This document shows, piece by piece, positions 24,221 through 31,269 of a DNA stretch of 64,000 bases. Both the position numbers and the translations under genes were made by a program. The notes under the pieces are model-generated. The model saw only the letters and a list, made by a program, of their open reading frames with translations. It was not told where the DNA came from and searched no databases. The stretch's first letter is position 1. Every line of letters starts with the position of its first letter. The DNA comes from Natronosporangium hydrolyticum (GTDB lineage Bacteria; Actinomycetota; Actinomycetes; Mycobacteriales; Micromonosporaceae): NCBI RefSeq assembly GCF_016925615.1, contig NZ_CP070499.1:2542001-2606000 (forward strand), read 5' to 3'.

Positions 24221-24457
24221 ATGGCGCTCGAGATGGACCCGGAACGCAAACGCAAGCTGAAGGAGCTGGCGCGCGTGCATGCCGAGTGGCAGGCACAGCA
24301 CGGCGTCGACGACGAGGAGCACACCCCGGTCGGGGCAGCTGCTCCGCAAGGCCGCCGGCCTCCGACCCCGGAGCAGGAAGCGGAGTTCTGGCGCCGTGCC
24401 AGCGAGGTGATGGGCTACGACCCGGAGACTGGCCGTTACCGCGGCGACCAGGAGTGA
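24221..24457 (+). CDS. Small conserved charged protein
   Basis: A 78-residue protein from ATG 24221, beginning MALEMDPERKRKLKELARVH and ending EFWRRASEVMGYDPETGRYRGD. It is strongly charged with a long N-terminal helix and looks like a small conserved actinobacterial protein, but I cannot name it. Codon use matches the neighbours (G/C in third positions). Confidence 0.6.
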   Translation: MALEMDPERKRKLKELARVHAEWQAQHGVDDEEHTPVGAAAPQGRRPPTPEQEAEFWRRASEVMGYDPETGRYRGDQE

Positions 24458-24818
24458 CCTCGCCTGCTGCCGGGAGGGCAGGAAGCCCATCGCATCCTGA
24501 TGATGCGTTACCGTGCACCGAATTAGACAGTTTCGGCGACAGCGACGAGCGTGGCCCGCAACCCGGCCTGGCCGACCTGACTCGCCTGGTGGCGCAGATG
24601 GTCGGCGAGGCCGGCACCGGCCTGGCGGCCGGCCTGCGTGACCGTACCCAGCTCGTGGTCTTCGCGGCCGAGAGTGGCCTCGTCGCCGCCGGCGAGCACG
24701 ACATCGGCGCTGAGCAAGACGGTGCGAGATCTTCGCTGAGAAGTTGTTGGCGGCGGCCGGTCGGTCGGCTCCTACCTGTGTCCGGCACCGGGCCGGGCAC
24801 CGGGTGAGGAGATCCGAC
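24458..24818. other. Gap with possible decayed coding fragment
   Basis: No gene with a credible start is visible. Between about 24520 and 24720 the plus-strand frame shows strong G/C preference in third positions and reads protein-like (TRLVAQMVGEAGTGLAAGL, LVVFAAESGLVAAGE), but it has no start codon with a ribosome binding site and ends in arginine-rich noise. It may be a remnant. A small inverted repeat, CGCATC/GATGCG with a 5-nt loop, lies at 24490-24506. The promoter for the gene at 24819 should be here. Confidence 0.35.
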
Positions 24819-25532
24819 ATGTACCAGACCCACGAGACCCCCGGCTACCAGGGCTCCGACTATCCGACCCAGGAGCTGACCTACCTGGGCAAGCGCACCA
24901 ACCGGAGCTGGCTGTTCGTTGGCGCTGTATCCGTCGCCGCGTTGCTGCTGCTGCTGTTCGTGGTGGTCGCCTGCCGGGGCGGCGATGCGGGTGACCCGAT
25001 CGCGGCGGTCGGCGCGGGCCCGAGCGCGAGCCCGACCAGCGTGGCTGCCTCCCCCAGCGCAACGCCAGCGGCGGCGCCCACCGGTGGCGGCAACCCGGGC
25101 GGTGGCGCTGACCCGGGCGGCGGCAACCCGGGGAACCCGGGCGGCGGCGGCAACGCTGGTGACCCGGGCGATCCGGAGCCGCCGGCACCGGCGCCGCTGC
25201 AGGTCACCGCCTCGGTCGCGGGGCCGCCGCCGAACCCGGGGTGCGCGGCCCAAGGCACCTACACGCTGACGGGTGGGGAGTATCCGGTCGAGGTCGTCTA
25301 CCTGTGGGTCCGGATGCAGTCGCCGGGCGGCGGGCAGCCGCCGCTGCCGCTGCCGTTCGGTGGCCAGCAGGCCGTTCTCTTCGAAGGGCCCGGTCAACGG
25401 TCAGTGCAGTCGCCGGACTTCCCGGCCGACGCCGGCCAGAACCAGGTACAGCTGCGAGTGCTGGCCCTGCAGGCCGCCGCGAGTGGCCTCGTGACCTACC
25501 CCACGTGCACCGAGCTCGGACTATCCAACTGA
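24819..25532 (+). CDS. Membrane-anchored protein with Gly/Pro linker and ectodomain
   Basis: A 237-residue single-pass protein from ATG 24819 (GAGGAGATCC upstream). Layout: a short cytoplasmic head, one transmembrane helix (LFVGAVSVAALLLLLFVVVAC, about residues 33-53), a low-complexity Gly/Pro/Ala linker of about 70 residues, and a C-terminal domain of about 110 residues outside the cell. That ectodomain, starting PLQVTASVAG, resembles the ectodomain of the sigma factor encoded directly downstream (PLTVTAEASLEC): same start, a Gly-x-Tyr-x-Leu, a hydrophobic V-x-V strand pattern and one paired cysteine near each end. The two genes, 38 bp apart, therefore look like a functional pair, possibly sensing the same envelope signal. 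Confidence 0.65.
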   Translation: MYQTHETPGYQGSDYPTQELTYLGKRTNRSWLFVGAVSVAALLLLLFVVVACRGGDAGDPIAAVGAGPSASPTSVAASPSATPAAAPTGGGNPGGGADPGGGNPGNPGGGGNAGDPGDPEPPAPAPLQVTASVAGPPPNPGCAAQGTYTLTGGEYPVEVVYLWVRMQSPGGGQPPLPLPFGGQQAVLFEGPGQRSVQSPDFPADAGQNQVQLRVLALQAAASGLVTYPTCTELGLSN

Positions 25533-25570
25533 TCGGGTGGGCGACAGGGCCGGGTGCTGGCACTACAGTG

Positions 25571-27016
25571 ATGACTGTGGACGACCGTGCCCTGGTGGCC
25601 GCGTTGGTCGCTGGCGACCAACGCGGCCTCGAGAGTGCCTACCGCACGTACGCGGATCGTCTGCTCACCTACTGCCGGAGCATGCTGCGCGACGCCGACT
25701 CGGCCGCGGACGCGGTGCACGACACGTTCGTGATCGCCAGTCAGCGCGCCGGCCAGCTCCGGGAGCCCGACCGGCTGCGCCCGTGGCTGTACGCGATCGC
25801 CCGCAACGAGTGCCTACGGCAGCTGCGTGGGAGGGCCCGGCAGGTGCCGGTGGCAGAGGTGGCAGAGATGGGCGAATCCGAGCAAGACCCGCTCGCCGGG
25901 GTACGCGAGGCGGAGCTGCAGGAGTTGGTGTGGGCCGCCGCGGAGGGGTTGAACCAGGGCGACCGGGAGGTGTTCGAGCTTTCGGTCCGGCACGACCTGC
26001 CGGCCGCAGAGGTGAGTGTGCTGCTGGGGATCTCCGTCGCCCATGCCCACGCCCGGCTCTCGCGAGCCCGTGCGCAGCTAGAGCGGGCGCTGGGGGCGCT
26101 GCTGGTGGCGCGGACCGGGCAGGGTGACTGCCCGGAGCTGGCCACGTTGCTCAGCGGCTGGGACGGTCGGCTGACCGCGCTGCTGCGTAAGCGGGTGAGC
26201 CGGCACATCGAGATGTGCGACAGCTGCGCCGAACGGCAGCGCCGGCAGCTGCGCCCGGCCGCCTTGTTCTCGGCCTACGCGGCCGCGCCGTGGTTGCTCC
26301 TGCCGGCTGAGCTGTGGCCGAGGGTGCAACGGAGCAGCTTCGACCCGCAGGCCGGGTCGGTGCGGGAGGCGATCGATCTGCGCGCCGGTCAGCTCGGGCA
26401 CGACGGCTTCCCCCGGCCACTGGACGCGCTGCGGCGCCGGCGTACCCGATTGGCCGGCGCGAGTGCGGCCGCAGTGGCGTTGCTGGTCACCGCTGGCGGG
26501 TTGCTGCCGCTGGTCGGGTCGGCGGCCGACGCGCCGGCGGCTGCGCCGACCGTGCTCCCCACCGCGTCGGCGCTCGCACCGCCAGCGACGAGCACCGGCC
26601 CGGCGGCGACTGGTCCGTCGACGAACGTCCCCGCCACCACCGAGCCGGCTAACGCGCCCCCGCCGCCGCCCCCGGTGGCGCCGCCGGCTCCACCAGGCAC
26701 CACCGCGGTGGGTGGGCCGCCAGCGCCGCTGACCGTGACCGCCGAGGCGAGCCTCGAGTGTGTCCGAGGCCAGTACCTGCTCAGCGTCGAGGCGCAGGCG
26801 AGCGCCCCGGTGGTCGAGGCGGTCCTCACGGTCCTGGCGGATTCGGGCCCGCCGCAGGAGCACCCGATGGTGCTGGCGGGTTCGACCGCGACCCACCGGG
26901 TAACGGCGGAGCCGTTCAGGTCGGTGAGCTGGTCGGTGGCGGTAACCGCGGCGAGCGGCGAGCAGGCCCACACCGACCCGGTCGCCGAGCCGTTACTGGC
27001 CTGCCCGCCCGGCTAG
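25571..27016 (+). CDS. ECF sigma factor fused to zinc-type anti-sigma domain, TM helix and ectodomain
   Basis: A 481-residue fusion. Residues 1-90 are sigma region 2 (ADRLLTYCRSMLRDADSAAD, then LRPWLYAIARNECLRQLRG), and 130-185 are region 4 (LNQGDREVFELSVRHDLPA, then SVLLGISVAHAHARLSRAR). Residues about 190-225 resemble a zinc-binding anti-sigma fold with the H-x3-C-x2-C motif at His212, Cys216 and Cys219. A transmembrane helix at about 293-316 precedes a Pro/Ala/Thr-rich linker and an external domain (387-481). Normally the sigma factor and its anti-sigma are separate; here the sigma domain would be tethered to the membrane, and release would need proteolysis or a conformational signal. ATG 25571 is preferred over the in-frame GTG 25568. 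Confidence 0.82.
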   Translation: MTVDDRALVAALVAGDQRGLESAYRTYADRLLTYCRSMLRDADSAADAVHDTFVIASQRAGQLREPDRLRPWLYAIARNECLRQLRGRARQVPVAEVAEMGESEQDPLAGVREAELQELVWAAAEGLNQGDREVFELSVRHDLPAAEVSVLLGISVAHAHARLSRARAQLERALGALLVARTGQGDCPELATLLSGWDGRLTALLRKRVSRHIEMCDSCAERQRRQLRPAALFSAYAAAPWLLLPAELWPRVQRSSFDPQAGSVREAIDLRAGQLGHDGFPRPLDALRRRRTRLAGASAAAVALLVTAGGLLPLVGSAADAPAAAPTVLPTASALAPPATSTGPAATGPSTNVPATTEPANAPPPPPPVAPPAPPGTTAVGGPPAPLTVTAEASLECVRGQYLLSVEAQASAPVVEAVLTVLADSGPPQEHPMVLAGSTATHRVTAEPFRSVSWSVAVTAASGEQAHTDPVAEPLLACPPG

Positions 27017-27035
27017 CCGGCGGCTGGTTGGGACC

Positions 27036-27644
27036 CTAGGCAGACCGCCGCAGCAGCGCGACCATGAACTCGGCACCATCGGTGAACGGGCGCAGGTCCC
27101 AGGTCGCGAGTAGTAGCTCGGGCACCAGCCCAGCGGATCGGGCGTCGCCGAGAAACTCCTCGTACGGGTATCCGCGCTCTGCGCCGAACCCGACCACCAG
27201 CCGGCCGTCGCCCCGCAGGTGGGCACCTAGTCGGCGGAGGACCTCGCCGCGGGTGGCCGGAGCCAGGAAGGTGACGACGTTGCCGGCGCAGACGATCGCG
27301 TCGAACCCCTCGGTGATCCCGGCTGCCGGCAGGTCCAGCCCGGCCAGGTCACCGACCAGCCACTGGGCCCCCGGGTGGTCGGCGCGGGCGGCTTCGATCA
27401 GGGCCGGATCAAGATCGACTCCGATCACCTCGTGGCCGAGGGCGGCGAGGGCGCCACCGACCCGGCCGGTGCCGCACCCGGCGTCGAGAATCCGCGACCC
27501 GCGGTCGACCATCGCGTCGATCAGCCGGGCTTCGCCGGCCAGGTCGGCTCCGTCTTCGGCCATCGCCCGGAACCGTTCGATGTACCACCGGGAGTGGTCC
27601 GGATTCTCTCTGATCATCTTGAGCCACTGGTTTTCCTGATCCAC
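27036..27644 (-). CDS. Class I SAM-dependent methyltransferase
   Basis: A 202-residue methyltransferase. Motif I is ILDAGCGTGRVGGAL, followed by VIGVDLDPALIEAAR (acidic loop) and GFDAIVCAGNVVTFL (motif IV region). The N-terminal NPDHSRWYIERFRAMAEDG resembles small actinobacterial methyltransferases of unknown substrate. It converges on the sigma gene with 19 bp between. It is transcribed away from the YcaO region, and the intergenic space carries the box described at 27822. Confidence 0.85.
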   Translation of the reverse strand: MDQENQWLKMIRENPDHSRWYIERFRAMAEDGADLAGEARLIDAMVDRGSRILDAGCGTGRVGGALAALGHEVIGVDLDPALIEAARADHPGAQWLVGDLAGLDLPAAGITEGFDAIVCAGNVVTFLAPATRGEVLRRLGAHLRGDGRLVVGFGAERGYPYEEFLGDARSAGLVPELLLATWDLRPFTDGAEFMVALLRRSA

Positions 27645-27821
27645 GTCGGCAATCGTGCCACCGCCCTCGGTGTCTTCGGGACATCGGTTGTGTCCGGCGA
27701 TGTGGGATGGATTACAGCGGGAACGCGCCGGGCGGTTCTAGCGACTATGTATTCACGTTCGGTAGCGGCACTGACGGGGTTGTGTATGTGACGGGTTGCC
27801 GGTTGTCGTCTGTCCTGAAAG

Positions 27822-27836
27822 TGATTATCGTTTTCG
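27822..27836 (+). promoter_or_regulatory. Fur/Zur-like 7-1-7 box upstream of the RiPP-region regulator
   Basis: TGATTATCGTTTTCG, embedded in a larger symmetric element GAAA-x2-GAT-x-ATC-x2-TTTC at 27817-27835. It stands out as AT-rich in a GC-rich background. Two further boxes of the same pattern and orientation lie at 36349-36363 and 42975-42989, each in front of a transport gene. Fur-family repressors (Fur, Zur, Nur) bind such 7-1-7 repeats; which member acts here is not known. The 250-bp gap in which it lies (27645-27893) contains no gene. Confidence 0.6.
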
Positions 27837-27893
27837 CTACGCTGGCGGCCCGGGCGATCGCGGCGCAGCGGTCGCGACTCGGGGAGGTAGTGG

Positions 27894-28589
27894 ATGCAGC
27901 GGGACGCGGCCGGCTCGCCGGCGAAGGTCGCGCGGGTGGTCATCTGTGATCAGCAGACGATGGTGCTGGCTGGACTGTGTGCGGTCCTCTCGCCGGAGTC
28001 TGACCTGGCCGTCGTCAGCGAGGTCCGGACCGCGGCCGAGGCGATCACTGCGGTCCGGACTCACCGCGCCGACCTCGTACTGCTGGGCGTGCCGGTCCCC
28101 GACCTCGACCTGGCCGCGGCGGTGCGCCGGTTGGCCGCCACTGGCGGAACTGCTCCGCAGCTCATTCTTATGTGCACCGAGCGGGAGGAGGAGCTCCTGC
28201 TGGACGCCGTACGTATGGGAGTGCGGGGGGTGGTCAGCCGGAGCTGTTCCTCGACTGAACTGTTGCGCGATGTCAGGGCGGTGCTGGCGGGCAAGCCCGC
28301 GCTGACTCCGACGATGGTCGGCCGTCTGATCGACTTCGCCATGCGAGCCCTCCCGGTGGGGCAGCAGCCTGCGGTCGCCGCTGCGCTCAGTCGCCGAGAG
28401 CTGGAGGTGCTCGGCCTGATCGCCAGCGGACTGAACGACTCCGAGATCGCCGAGGCGCTGTGGGTGTCCAAGGCGACGGTCCGCTCCCATCTGCACCATG
28501 TACTCACCAAGCTCGGCGTACCCAGTCGGGCGCATGCGGTGGCGTTCTACTACCAGCACGGTCTAGCGGTCGCGGCCCCGACCCGATGA
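27894..28589 (+). CDS. NarL/LuxR-type response regulator with a pseudo-receiver domain
   Basis: A 231-residue regulator. The C-terminal LuxR helix-turn-helix is intact (LSRRELEVLGLIASGLNDSE, then SKATVRSHLHHVLTKLGV). The N-terminal receiver domain lacks the phosphorylation site: where DLVLLDVxMP is expected, it reads DLVLLGVPVPD, with Gly65 at the aspartate position. One acidic pocket residue remains (VVICDQQ) and the conserved Lys appears as Arg (VVSRSCS). It should not respond to a histidine kinase; control by ligand binding, protein contact or simply abundance is more likely. No histidine kinase is adjacent. ATG 27894 has GGGAGG upstream and the Fur/Zur-like box 57 bp before it. It heads the YcaO region. 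Confidence 0.85.
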   Translation: MQRDAAGSPAKVARVVICDQQTMVLAGLCAVLSPESDLAVVSEVRTAAEAITAVRTHRADLVLLGVPVPDLDLAAAVRRLAATGGTAPQLILMCTEREEELLLDAVRMGVRGVVSRSCSSTELLRDVRAVLAGKPALTPTMVGRLIDFAMRALPVGQQPAVAAALSRRELEVLGLIASGLNDSEIAEALWVSKATVRSHLHHVLTKLGVPSRAHAVAFYYQHGLAVAAPTR

Positions 28590-28740
28590 CTGTGGCCGGC
28601 GTCAATCAGCTAGCTGTGGAATTCTCTGCTCCTGACCTCCACCTGGTAACCGGCCAGGATCAGTCAACAGTGGATGACGGGGTCGAGCCGGCTTCACTAC
28701 CTTCGGCGGAGTGCGTTGCCCTCATGGGAGGAGGTGAAAC

Positions 28741-28839
28741 ATGATCAAGAAGCTGGTTGTCGACCGTGCCGCGAAGCTAATCGCGCTGCACAACCATCAC
28801 ACGGCCCTGGCGCCGACGTTCGACTGGCAGAAGAAGTGA
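28741..28839 (+). CDS. 32-residue precursor-like peptide with HNHH motif (candidate RiPP precursor)
   Basis: A short gene I propose from context. ATG 28741 is preceded by a near-perfect Shine-Dalgarno, GGGAGGAGGTG at 28726-28736. The peptide begins MIKKLVVDRAAKLIALHN and ends in APTFDWQKK, with His-Asn-His-His at residues 17-20 and threonines at 21 and 26. The basic, amphipathic N-terminal half looks like a leader that could dock on a RiPP recognition element; the C-terminal half would be the core. It lacks cysteine and serine, so the two threonines are the only classical azoline sites; an amidine or another YcaO-type modification is possible. A strong hairpin follows it and the YcaO gene comes next, the usual layout for precursor and modifying enzyme. 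I recognise no known family. Confidence 0.68.
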   Translation: MIKKLVVDRAAKLIALHNHHTALAPTFDWQKK

Positions 28840-28863
28840 CCTCGGCGTTCTTGCGCCACTGCC

Positions 28864-28899
28864 GGCGGGCCCCGGATGCGAGGCATCCCGGGGCCCGCC
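28864..28899 (+). terminator. Strong hairpin between precursor and YcaO gene (attenuator-like)
   Basis: GGCGGGCCCCGGATGC (28864-28879) pairs with the complement at 28883-28899 across a 3-nt loop, about 16 base pairs with a single bulge. It follows the precursor-like gene by 24 nt and precedes the YcaO ribosome binding site (GGAGGAG, 28912-28918). There is no U-tract. Such hairpins in RiPP operons raise precursor over enzyme levels by partial termination or by protecting the 5' message. Confidence 0.7.
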
Positions 28900-28924
28900 C
28901 CCACGCTGACTGGAGGAGCCGCCT

Positions 28925-31192
28925 GTGCCAGCGCCGACCGACCAACCGTTTCGCGGCCCCCGCCTGGCGTACGCGGAGGTGCGCCGCTTCGGGCCTGACC
29001 AGTCCCTGGTCGTCGCCCCGGACGGGACAATGTTCGAGGTCGCCGCACCGGTGGCAGTCCTCGGTGGCCTCCTGGACCGCTGCGACGGTGCCACATCGCT
29101 GACTGCGTTGGCAGCGGAGACCCCCGACCCGGCTGGCTACCGAGAGGTGATCGACCAGCTGCGCGACGCCGGCTGCCTGCTTGACCCGCACCAGCCGGAC
29201 GAGCAGGTCCACTGGACCCGGTTCGGTGGCGACCCGGCAGACCTCGGACGGGTGGCTCGGACCACGCTGGTGCTGCTGGGAGACCCCGAGTTGGTCGAAG
29301 CGGCCTGCTCCGTCCCGATCGTGGCAAGCTTCCACACCCTCACCCGGACCGACCTGCCCGGGCTGGAGACCACCCTGGACCGGTGCGCCGCCGAGCCGTT
29401 CGTGCTGCCGCTGCGGGACCGGGCCGATCAGGCCATGCTGCTCGGCGTAGACCAGATCTGCGCCCGTCACGGAGTTCGATGGTCACAGTTTCACCTGGCA
29501 CAGGGACGTGGCTTCGCCGGTCCCACCGTTGTGCCCGGCCATACCCCTGACTACCAGGACCTGCTTGGGCGACGGCTGACCGCCGCCGAGCGGGTGGACG
29601 TGCATGACGCGCTGCTCGCGCCGCTGGCCGCCGGCCGGCCGTACCTGCCGCCGGCGGCGGAGCTGAGCTGGATGCTGCATCTCCTGCTGATCGATGTCGA
29701 GCGCGGCTTGGCCGGGGTGGCCGCCCGGACCAGCTGGGCGGAGGTCGAGCTCGACCCGGTCGGCTTCACCGTGGTTCGCCATCCGCTGCTGCCGCTGCCG
29801 GACCGCCCGGTGGATGCCGATCCGGTCGGCGGTGACATGCAACTGCTGTGCGACTCCCGCACCGGCCTGATCACCAATCTTCCCCGGTACGACCACCACG
29901 AGTCGATCCCCAGTCGGCTGATGACCGTGCAGAGCAACGTCGCCGACATGCGTCGGATCTACACCTGGGCCAACAACGTCGTGTGCGGCGGGAGTGCGTT
30001 CGACGACCTGGTGGGAGCCCAGCAGGCCGCGGTCGGGGAGGCGGTGGAACGGTACTGCGGCAACTGCGTGACGGAGACGGTGCAGGTCAGGGAGGCGTCC
30101 TATGCGCAGCTGCGCGCCGAGGGCGAGGTTGCGGTCGATCCGGAGCAGCTGGTGCTCTACTCCGATCGGCTCTACGACTCGGCCGGGTTCCCCTTTGTGC
30201 GGTTCACGCCGGAGCTGTCGACCCACTGGGTACGCGGCCACTCGCTGACCCGGGAGCGGGCGGTGTGGGTGCCGGCGAGCCTGGTGTATGTCAACTGGTA
30301 CATGGACCAGTACGCCGACGTACCGCCCACCAACTACCTCTACTACCCCGGGATCGCCGCCGGCCCGAGCCTGGAGTGGGCGCTCGCCTCCGGGATCGAG
30401 GAGGTGGTGGAGCGTGACGCCACCATGATCTGGTGGCACAACCGGCAGCCGCTACCCAAACTGGAGCTGCCGGACGAGCTCGCCGCGCTCTGGGCCGGGG
30501 CGCCCCGGGCGCACGGTCAGCGGCCATGGCTGATTTACCTGGAGAACGAGTTCGACATCCCGGTCATCGCTGGCGTGCTAGAGAAGCATGATGAGGGCCT
30601 GCTCAACGTTGGCTTCGCGGCCCGCAACGACCCGCTGGAGGCGGCTCGCAAGGCGTGGACCGAGGCGCTCACCCTGCAGGACGGCAGCCGCGACATCCAG
30701 GATCCCACCGGGCTGACTCGAAGCGCGATCGCCGAGGGCTGGGTCAGCATGCCGTTGAAGCCGTGGCGGGAGGATCAGGCGTACCTGGACTCCTACGCCC
30801 CGGACTTCAGCGACGTGAACGACCTCATGTGCCAGCAGGAGATCTTTCTCGACCCGCGGGCCGCCGAGGTGGTACGGCCCTGGCTGGACCCGCCGGGCGT
30901 TCGGCCGATGTCCGACGTGCCGCAACTGCCCGACCGTTCCCTGCAGACCTACCGGAAGCTGATCGAGGCCCGCGGCTACGAGATCATCTATGTGGATCTT
31001 ACGACCCAGGATGTAGCCATGGCCGGCTTTCGTGTGGTCAGGGTCATTATCCCAGGCCTGGTGCCTAACTTTCCGGCAGCTTTCCCCTTCCTGGGCCGGC
31101 GCCGGATCCAGGACGCGGCGGTGCAGCTCGGCTGGCGCAGCGGACCGCTCACCGAGCAAGAGCTGAACTACTTTCCCCTTCCACATGCCTGA
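28925..31192 (+). CDS. Fused C/D-type YcaO cyclodehydratase (TOMM/RiPP)
   Basis: A 755-residue protein. Residues 1-90 form a winged-helix, RRE-like region (VAAPVAVLGGLLDRCDG, then VIDQLRDAGCLLD) suited to leader binding. Residues 100-280 are a shrunken E1/ThiF-like domain. From about 300 the YcaO domain follows, with ATP/Mg motifs GEAVERYCG (ExxER near 372), SGIEEVVERDA and ARKAWTEALTL. In canonical C domains TPCxxC supplies zinc ligands; here it reads TPDYQD (Asp209, Asp212), so that zinc site appears lost. The C-terminus FPLPHA is close to but not exactly the PxPxP end of azoline-forming YcaO enzymes. The start is GTG 28925 with GGAGGAG upstream. No SagB-type dehydrogenase is near, so unoxidised azolines or another backbone change are expected. 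Confidence 0.87.
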   Translation: MPAPTDQPFRGPRLAYAEVRRFGPDQSLVVAPDGTMFEVAAPVAVLGGLLDRCDGATSLTALAAETPDPAGYREVIDQLRDAGCLLDPHQPDEQVHWTRFGGDPADLGRVARTTLVLLGDPELVEAACSVPIVASFHTLTRTDLPGLETTLDRCAAEPFVLPLRDRADQAMLLGVDQICARHGVRWSQFHLAQGRGFAGPTVVPGHTPDYQDLLGRRLTAAERVDVHDALLAPLAAGRPYLPPAAELSWMLHLLLIDVERGLAGVAARTSWAEVELDPVGFTVVRHPLLPLPDRPVDADPVGGDMQLLCDSRTGLITNLPRYDHHESIPSRLMTVQSNVADMRRIYTWANNVVCGGSAFDDLVGAQQAAVGEAVERYCGNCVTETVQVREASYAQLRAEGEVAVDPEQLVLYSDRLYDSAGFPFVRFTPELSTHWVRGHSLTRERAVWVPASLVYVNWYMDQYADVPPTNYLYYPGIAAGPSLEWALASGIEEVVERDATMIWWHNRQPLPKLELPDELAALWAGAPRAHGQRPWLIYLENEFDIPVIAGVLEKHDEGLLNVGFAARNDPLEAARKAWTEALTLQDGSRDIQDPTGLTRSAIAEGWVSMPLKPWREDQAYLDSYAPDFSDVNDLMCQQEIFLDPRAAEVVRPWLDPPGVRPMSDVPQLPDRSLQTYRKLIEARGYEIIYVDLTTQDVAMAGFRVVRVIIPGLVPNFPAAFPFLGRRRIQDAAVQLGWRSGPLTEQELNYFPLPHA

Positions 31193-31269
31193 ATCGACGC
31201 GCAGACCGAGGAACTTTCCCGCCGCGCAACGCGACCACCGTATTGGTGCGCAAGGTGCAGGAGGTCTCG

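Noticed and set aside
23281..24807. A 508-residue plus-strand frame overlapping the SseB gene
   Set aside because: It is out of frame with the recognisable SseB domain and is Arg/Gly-rich noise; only its last part (24520-24720) has coding-like third positions, which I reported as a possible remnant.
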